Below are positions 59,419 through 62,954 of a stretch of DNA of 62,954 nucleotides, in pieces. Source of the DNA: Spirochaetaceae bacterium (GTDB lineage: Bacteria > Spirochaetota > Spirochaetia > Treponematales > Breznakiellaceae). Each line of letters starts with the position of its first letter. Position 1 is the stretch's first letter. The position numbers and the translations under genes were made by a program. Below the pieces are notes generated by a model. It was not told the origin of the DNA. It did no database searches and saw nothing but the letters and a program-made list of their open reading frames with translations. The stretch is taken from NCBI GenBank assembly GCA_031281945.1, contig JAITER010000005.1, positions 1 through 62,954 on the forward strand, given 5' to 3'.

Positions 59419-60755
59419 GTCATAAACTAAAGATTTGCACCATAGGCGGCGGTTCAAGTTACACGCCGGAATTGATTGAAGGCTTCATTAAGCGGTACGA
59501 AACTTTGCCGGTAACTGAAATTTGGCTTGTAGACGTTAAAGAAGGGGAGCATAAGCTGAACATAGTCGGGAATCTTGCAAAACGCATGATTGCTAAGGCG
59601 GGATTGCCAATCGACGTTCACCTTACAATGAATTTAGAAGAGGCTCTCGAAGGGGCCGATTTTGTAACCACGCAGATACGGGTTGGCTTTTTAGCCGCCC
59701 GTGAGCTGGACGAAACAATACCGCTTAAGCATGGAGTTATAGGGCAGGAAACCAACGGCGCGGGGGGGCTTTTTAAAGCTTTGCGGACTATACCGGTTAT
59801 TTTGGATATAGCCAAAAAAATGGAAAAGCTTTGCCCCCAAGCTTTTTTAATTAATTTTACAAACCCTTCCGGCATAGTGACTGAAGCGCTCGCTCGTTAC
59901 GGCGCTTTAAATAAACGTAAGGTTATAGGTTTGTGCAATGTGCCTATCCATATTGAGCGCACTATAGCCGGTCTGTTCGATGTGGGCTACGACCGTGTTC
60001 GCGTTGATTTTGCGGGCCTTAACCACATGGTGTTTGGCTTGCACGTTTACATTGACGGTGTGGAGTCCACCCGTAAGGCTATAGATCTGCTTTGCAATCC
60101 AAACCGTAAAAAAAACATTTCTGTAAAAAATGTGGTGGATATATTTTATACAAAAGAATTTTATCAGGGGCTTGGCGTTATTTTATGTCCTTATCACAAC
60201 TACTATTATCACAGCGCTACAATGTTAAAAACAGAGCTGGAAGAGTTTGAAAAGGGCAATATTCGCGCTCAGGTGGTTCAACGTATAGAAAAACAACTTT
60301 TTGAAACGTACGCAAACGAAAACCTTGACGTTAAGCCGAAAGAGCTGGAAGAACGTGGCGGAGCGTTTTATAGCGACGCCGCCTGCCGGCTTGTAAATTC
60401 TATTTACAACGATACATGCGACATACAGCCTGTAGACACAGTGAACGGTGGCGCTATCGCTAATATTGATGCGGGGAGCGTTGTAGAAATAAGTTCTGTT
60501 ATTACCAAAAACGGCCCCCAGCCTCTGAATGTTGGAAAACTTCCTTCGGCGATTTATGGACTTGTTTCACAAATAAAAAGTTTTGAACAATTGACGGTTG
60601 AGGCCGCAGTTGAAGGCGATTACAATAAGGCTCTTGTCGCTCTTGCAATAAATCCGCTTACCCCTGATGAAGAAATCGCAAAAAAAATTGTTGATGAGCT
60701 TATGATTGCGCATAAAAAATATCTGCCGCAATTTGCAAAATATTTTGAACGGTAA
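59415..60755 (+). CDS. chbF: GH4 6-phospho-beta-glucosidase
   Basis: Hydrolyses phosphorylated disaccharides delivered by the PTS (deacetylated chitobiose 6-phosphate or cellobiose 6-phosphate) by the NAD+ and Mn2+-dependent GH4 mechanism. The 446 residues begin with the NAD-binding ICTIGGGSSYTPELIEG, then TQIRVGFLAARELDETIPLKHGVIGQETNGAGG, INFTNPSGIVTEAL, the metal Cys in GLCNVPIH and the metal His in GLNHMVFG. Length is standard for the family. The start overlaps chbG. The EIIB gene lies 137 bp further on, a gap large enough to hold a processing or promoter site. Confidence 0.94.
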   Translation: MSHKLKICTIGGGSSYTPELIEGFIKRYETLPVTEIWLVDVKEGEHKLNIVGNLAKRMIAKAGLPIDVHLTMNLEEALEGADFVTTQIRVGFLAARELDETIPLKHGVIGQETNGAGGLFKALRTIPVILDIAKKMEKLCPQAFLINFTNPSGIVTEALARYGALNKRKVIGLCNVPIHIERTIAGLFDVGYDRVRVDFAGLNHMVFGLHVYIDGVESTRKAIDLLCNPNRKKNISVKNVVDIFYTKEFYQGLGVILCPYHNYYYHSATMLKTELEEFEKGNIRAQVVQRIEKQLFETYANENLDVKPKELEERGGAFYSDAACRLVNSIYNDTCDIQPVDTVNGGAIANIDAGSVVEISSVITKNGPQPLNVGKLPSAIYGLVSQIKSFEQLTVEAAVEGDYNKALVALAINPLTPDEEIAKKIVDELMIAHKKYLPQFAKYFER

Positions 60756-60892
60756 ATTGAACTCCGGTTTGTTTTAAAATAAACCGGTTTTATAAAGGCT
60801 CTTTTTTAAGCGCCCTTATAAAAGCGTTAAAAGGACTGACTGTTTAACGCGGAATCTGCCGGTACGCCGGTAAAAACTATGGAGGATAAAAA

Positions 60893-61201
60893 ATGGCAAC
60901 AGTGATTAACGTTTTTTGTAATGCTGGGATGTCAACGAGCGCTCTGGTAAAAAAAATCCAGGATCATGTAGCGAGCAAAGGTTTGGATATTACCATTAAC
61001 GCCTTTCCGTTTATTGAGCTTGATTCAAAAGCCAAAGAAGCGAATTTTGTGTTGCTTGGCCCGCAAATTGGTTACGAGCATAAAAAGGTTAAAGCAAAAC
61101 TTGATCCCCTTGGTATCCCTTCCGGTGTTATTCCCATGGCTGATTACGGCAGAATGAATGCGGAAAATGTGTTAAACTTTGCCTTGGGGCTTAAAGTATA
61201 A
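60893..61201 (+). CDS. chbB: PTS lactose/cellobiose-family EIIB
   Basis: A 102-residue cytosolic phosphocarrier that passes phosphate from EIIA to the incoming sugar. Its start INVFCNAGMSTSALV is the hallmark of the family, with the phosphorylated Cys9 in CNAGMSTS. The middle (LDSKAKEANFVLLGPQIGYEHKKV) and the end (GVIPMADYGRMNAENVLNFAL) also match. GGAGG lies nine bases before the ATG. It is separate from EIIC, as in enterobacterial chb operons, and lies 16 bp before chbA. Confidence 0.95.
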   Translation: MATVINVFCNAGMSTSALVKKIQDHVASKGLDITINAFPFIELDSKAKEANFVLLGPQIGYEHKKVKAKLDPLGIPSGVIPMADYGRMNAENVLNFALGLKV

Positions 61202-61217
61202 TTTTAGGAGGTAGATT

Positions 61218-61544
61218 ATGGCGGTAGATGAAGAACTTGAGGAAAAATTATTCGAAATTATTTCTAATGTAGGCGGCGCGAAATCTTCGTTTATAGGGGC
61301 GATTCAAGCGGCGAAAGTCGGAAACTTTGAAGAAGCTCAAAAACTGATAGACGAAGGCAGTAAAATGTTTATAGAAGGGCATAAAGTCCACGCTTATTTA
61401 ATTGAAAAAGAAATGTCAGAAGCAGGATTGAAAACGTCTTTAATTCTAATTCATGCTGAAGATCAGGTTATAATGGCTGATATGTTCAAAACTTTGGCGG
61501 GTGAATTTATTGACGCATACAAACACATACACGCAAAAAAATAA
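61218..61544 (+). CDS. chbA: PTS lactose/cellobiose-family EIIA
   Basis: A 108-residue helical, probably trimeric phosphocarrier that takes phosphate from HPr. The phosphorylated residue is His79 in LILIHAEDQVIM, and Asp82 would coordinate the metal of the trimer. The classical HAQDH motif is HAEDQ here. IGAIQAAKVGNFEEAQKLIDEG is the conserved first helical pair. AGGAGG lies ten bases before the ATG. It is the last gene of the operon, closed by a terminator shared with ptsH. Confidence 0.94.
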   Translation: MAVDEELEEKLFEIISNVGGAKSSFIGAIQAAKVGNFEEAQKLIDEGSKMFIEGHKVHAYLIEKEMSEAGLKTSLILIHAEDQVIMADMFKTLAGEFIDAYKHIHAKK

Positions 61545-61558
61545 CCGTCTTATTTAAG

Positions 61559-61599
61559 AAAAAAGGCGTGGAACTTTTTAGGTTTCCACGCCTTTTTTT
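61559..61599. terminator. bidirectional intrinsic terminator
   Basis: GGCGTGGAA (61565-61573) pairs with TTCCACGCC (61584-61592), flanked by A6 on the left and T7 on the right. It serves chbA on the plus strand and ptsH on the minus strand. Confidence 0.9.
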
Positions 61600-61858
61600 A
61601 AAGATTTTCCACAAGCACTTTTTCTACAGCTGCGATAGCTTGTTCCTCGTCCGCCCCAGTTGCGGTGATTGTTATAGCATCTCCGCATTTTACGCCAAGC
61701 TTCATTACCTCAAAATATCGTTTTAAGTCGGCTTTTTTGTCTGGTTGTTTTGTTAAAGTAACTTCGCTTTCATATTCCTTGGCTGCTTTTACCAAGAAAC
61801 CCGCAGGACGCGCGTGTATCCCCACCGCATCTTTGATGACATAATCAAATGTTTTCAT
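61598..61858 (-). CDS. ptsH: phosphocarrier protein HPr
   Basis: The general PTS phosphocarrier between enzyme I and EIIA proteins. The 86 residues contain the active-site His15 in GIHARPAG with the invariant Arg17. The position that is Ser46 in HPr proteins regulated by HPr kinase is Arg47 here (DLKRYFEVMKLGV where DLKSIxGVMSLG is usual). ATP-dependent serine phosphorylation at that site is therefore impossible. The ATG at 61858 has GAGGAG upstream; nine in-frame codons before it overlap that site. The gene has its own consensus promoter and converges on the chb operon. No enzyme I gene is in the window. Confidence 0.93.
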   Translation of the reverse strand: MKTFDYVIKDAVGIHARPAGFLVKAAKEYESEVTLTKQPDKKADLKRYFEVMKLGVKCGDAITITATGADEEQAIAAVEKVLVENL

Positions 61859-61931
61859 GTAAACTTCTCCTCTTTGAGTGAACAAGACTGTTGAGTTCTA
61901 AAACAAATGCTTTAGGCATCTCAATCTTTTA

Positions 61932-61960
61932 ATTATACCCCCAAAAATAAAAAAGCGCAA
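61932..61960 (-). promoter_or_regulatory. ptsH promoter
   Basis: On the minus strand, TTGCGC (61955-61960), a 17-bp spacer and a consensus TATAAT (61932-61937). The transcript would have a leader of about 65 nt containing a good ribosome-binding site, in contrast to the leaderless genes. Confidence 0.8.
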
Positions 61961-62165
61961 ATTATTATATGCGGTGTATTTGCCAAGCCGCAACGTAAAC
62001 ATCCATTGTTTGCGGTGGAATTTTGTGTTAGCTTGAAAACAGGGAAGAACGTGTTTTTATCAGTTTGATTGCTAAAATCAATGGCTAAAAGTGCGTTTTG
62101 CATATAAAACGTTCCGGCTGTTTACAACAAACTGCGGGTGGGGGCGGGCGTGAAAATCTTCTCTA

Positions 62166-62247
62166 GCGCAAGCTGATTGCGCGTAGCGGCTTATTCAGTC
62201 GGAAGTCTAATCCGCCTATTGGCGGCGCAATTAGACCCGTTATGCGC
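62166..62247. other. unassigned structured element
   Basis: Three nested or adjacent palindromes. GCGCAA/TTGCGC is a hairpin at 62166-62182. An 11-bp stem pairs 62179-62189 with 62237-62247, with two G-T wobbles. Inside that lies GTCTAAT-CCGCC-TATT-GGCGG...ATTAGAC (62205-62236). The fold resembles an integron recombination site in outline but lacks the conserved AAC/GTT core. The first two stems compete for bases 62179-62182. A small RNA or repeat fragment is possible. Confidence 0.4.
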
Positions 62248-62310
62248 AGTTTGTCCTAAGGAAGCATCGTATGGGCGGGGTTTCATGAGTGATATTTTTT
62301 GTCGCTCGTA

Positions 62311-62680
62311 TTAAACCTCTTCTAAAATAAGGAATATCCAATTCTTTGGAAAATACATTCTTTTATTGTCATGCAGGATATATTTCATGTTGCATGATTT
62401 ATCAATAAAAACATTAATGTCGCCGGGATTGTATTTTTTTGTGAAAGCATATTGAAATACAGAAAATGCGTTGCTTTTAACAATAATTTATTATTTCTGG
62501 ACTTTGTTCATTGCAATTTAAGTTTAAGAAATATTCTCTAATCTTCTTGGGTTTTTAATTAGGGGCAATTAGCCCTTGGATTATTATTTCTTCATATTTA
62601 AATTGATTGTTTGATAATGCCTAATAACTCCATAAGGAAGAAGCCGTTTTGTAATTCTTTACCGTATTAATATATCTCAT
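62311..62680 (-). pseudogene. broken N-terminal part of an FkbM-type methyltransferase
   Basis: Read from ATG at 62680 on the minus strand, the sequence gives MRYINTVKNYKTASSLWSY, a TAG stop, then KYEEIIIQGLIAPN, a TAA stop, then KKIREYFLNLNCNEQSPEIINY. After a one-base insertion it continues in another frame as KSNAFSVFQYAFTKKYN, PGDINVFIDKSCNMKYILHD and NKRMYFPKNW, and stops at 62311. This is the pattern of the N-terminal region of FkbM-family methyltransferases that act on surface glycans (the VFPYxFxxKY, MxYVxHNxKxLYFP and W blocks). At least two stops, a frameshift and loss of the catalytic domain show that it is dead. It is clearly more AT-rich than the rest of the window. AAAGGG precedes the ATG, and a near-perfect promoter is kept upstream. 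Confidence 0.6.
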
Positions 62681-62702
62681 ATATCCCTTTAATTATAAAT
62701 TC

Positions 62703-62731
62703 ATGGTATCATTTTAAGATTAATTTGTCAA
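62703..62731 (-). promoter_or_regulatory. promoter upstream of the FkbM-like pseudogene
   Basis: On the minus strand, TTGACA (62726-62731), an exact 17-bp spacer and TACCAT (62703-62708), 23 bp before the former start codon. Confidence 0.65.
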
Positions 62732-62736
62732 TAGAT

Positions 62737-62795
62737 TTATTCGCCAATTCGGTTGCTTGCCGCCCAAGCCTTGCAAAACGTTCCGCTGGTTAAAA
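62737..62795 (-). repeat. partial MITE-like repeat beside the pseudogene
   Basis: TTATTCGCCAATTCGG and TTGCTTGCCGCCCAAGCC followed by TTGCAAAACGTTCCGC match the right-hand part of the inverted copies at 36625. The rest of the element is not recognisable. The remaining sequence to the window end (to 62954) holds no gene. Confidence 0.6.
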
Positions 62796-62954
62796 GCGCC
62801 TGTTTTTGCGCGTAACGCCGCGATTTCCCGGCGTAAGCTTGCAATCTTTACCGGAGGCGGCGATTTTGGTATATTTGTAAGTGAGATAATTCTAAAAACG
62901 CAAGTTTTGGAACTGTCTCAAGTGATAGAAGAAAGCGGCTGTAACTTGGCCGCG

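Noticed and set aside
62166-62247. Integron attC site
   Set aside because: The fold and GTCTAAT/ATTAGAC arms are suggestive, and integrons are known in Treponema denticola. The essential GTT/AAC core triplets are missing in both arms, and no integrase or cassette array is in view.

Overview
The window looks like a spirochaete chromosome of the Treponema / termite-gut Breznakiellaceae kind. The evidence is a class I lysyl-tRNA synthetase, FlhB, FlaG and FliD of the periplasmic flagellum, an LptC-LptA-LptB block, several spirochaete-type lipoproteins and secreted proteins, and moderate GC content with GC-rich intergenic repeats. Species assignment is inference. No tRNA, rRNA, CRISPR array or complete insertion sequence was recognised.

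Layout. 1-6.9 kb: a 20-bp tandem repeat cut by the window edge, a DUF2158-like small protein, rpe, a GC-rich repeat, an outer-membrane barrel candidate, lysS, a HAD phosphatase and a DUF2974 lipase-like protein. 7-19.4 kb: a LolD-type ATPase, then a 3041-residue secreted repeat protein and a GLUG-repeat lipoprotein, probably one surface operon. 19.4-23.3 kb (minus strand): lptC-lptA-lptB and then flhB. 23.4-30.3 kb: hisS, a CLC channel lacking the gating glutamate, manC, cysE and nadE. 30.6-36.3 kb: tyrS, poly-C and 60-bp repeats, a GT32-like glycosyltransferase between two copies of a mobile-type repeat, gltX and a CsgG-like secreted protein. 36.3-43.3 kb: three tandem repeat copies, ackA, tatD, a metallopeptidase-like lipoprotein, putP, a shikimate kinase and an RsbRD-like protein. 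43.3-47.2 kb: a second GC-rich repeat copy, then a structured 5' leader, a C10 (streptopain-like) protease lipoprotein and two tandemly duplicated FN3 lipoproteins. 47.3-50 kb: flaG-fliD. 50-57 kb: hsp20 under an apparent sigma-54 promoter, a thioredoxin-like gene, DUF2259, an esterase, a DUF362 ferredoxin protein and metG. 57.2-61.9 kb: a complete chitobiose/cellobiose PTS operon (EIIC, ChbG, ChbF, EIIB, EIIA) facing ptsH (HPr). The last kilobase is AT-rich and holds a structured element and the broken 5' part of an FkbM-type methyltransferase gene.

Main observations. (1) At least eight genes, including four aminoacyl-tRNA synthetases, lack a Shine-Dalgarno sequence and have a -10 hexamer ending 5-8 nt before the start codon, which points to leaderless mRNAs. 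(2) A roughly 115-160 bp modular palindromic element with imperfect terminal inverted repeats is present in about ten copies and behaves like a MITE. (3) hsp20 has an exact sigma-54 promoter with two 23-bp direct repeats exactly 40 bp apart upstream. (4) The C10 protease has a long, highly folded leader and is followed by a lipoprotein duplication whose copies differ mainly in one patch.
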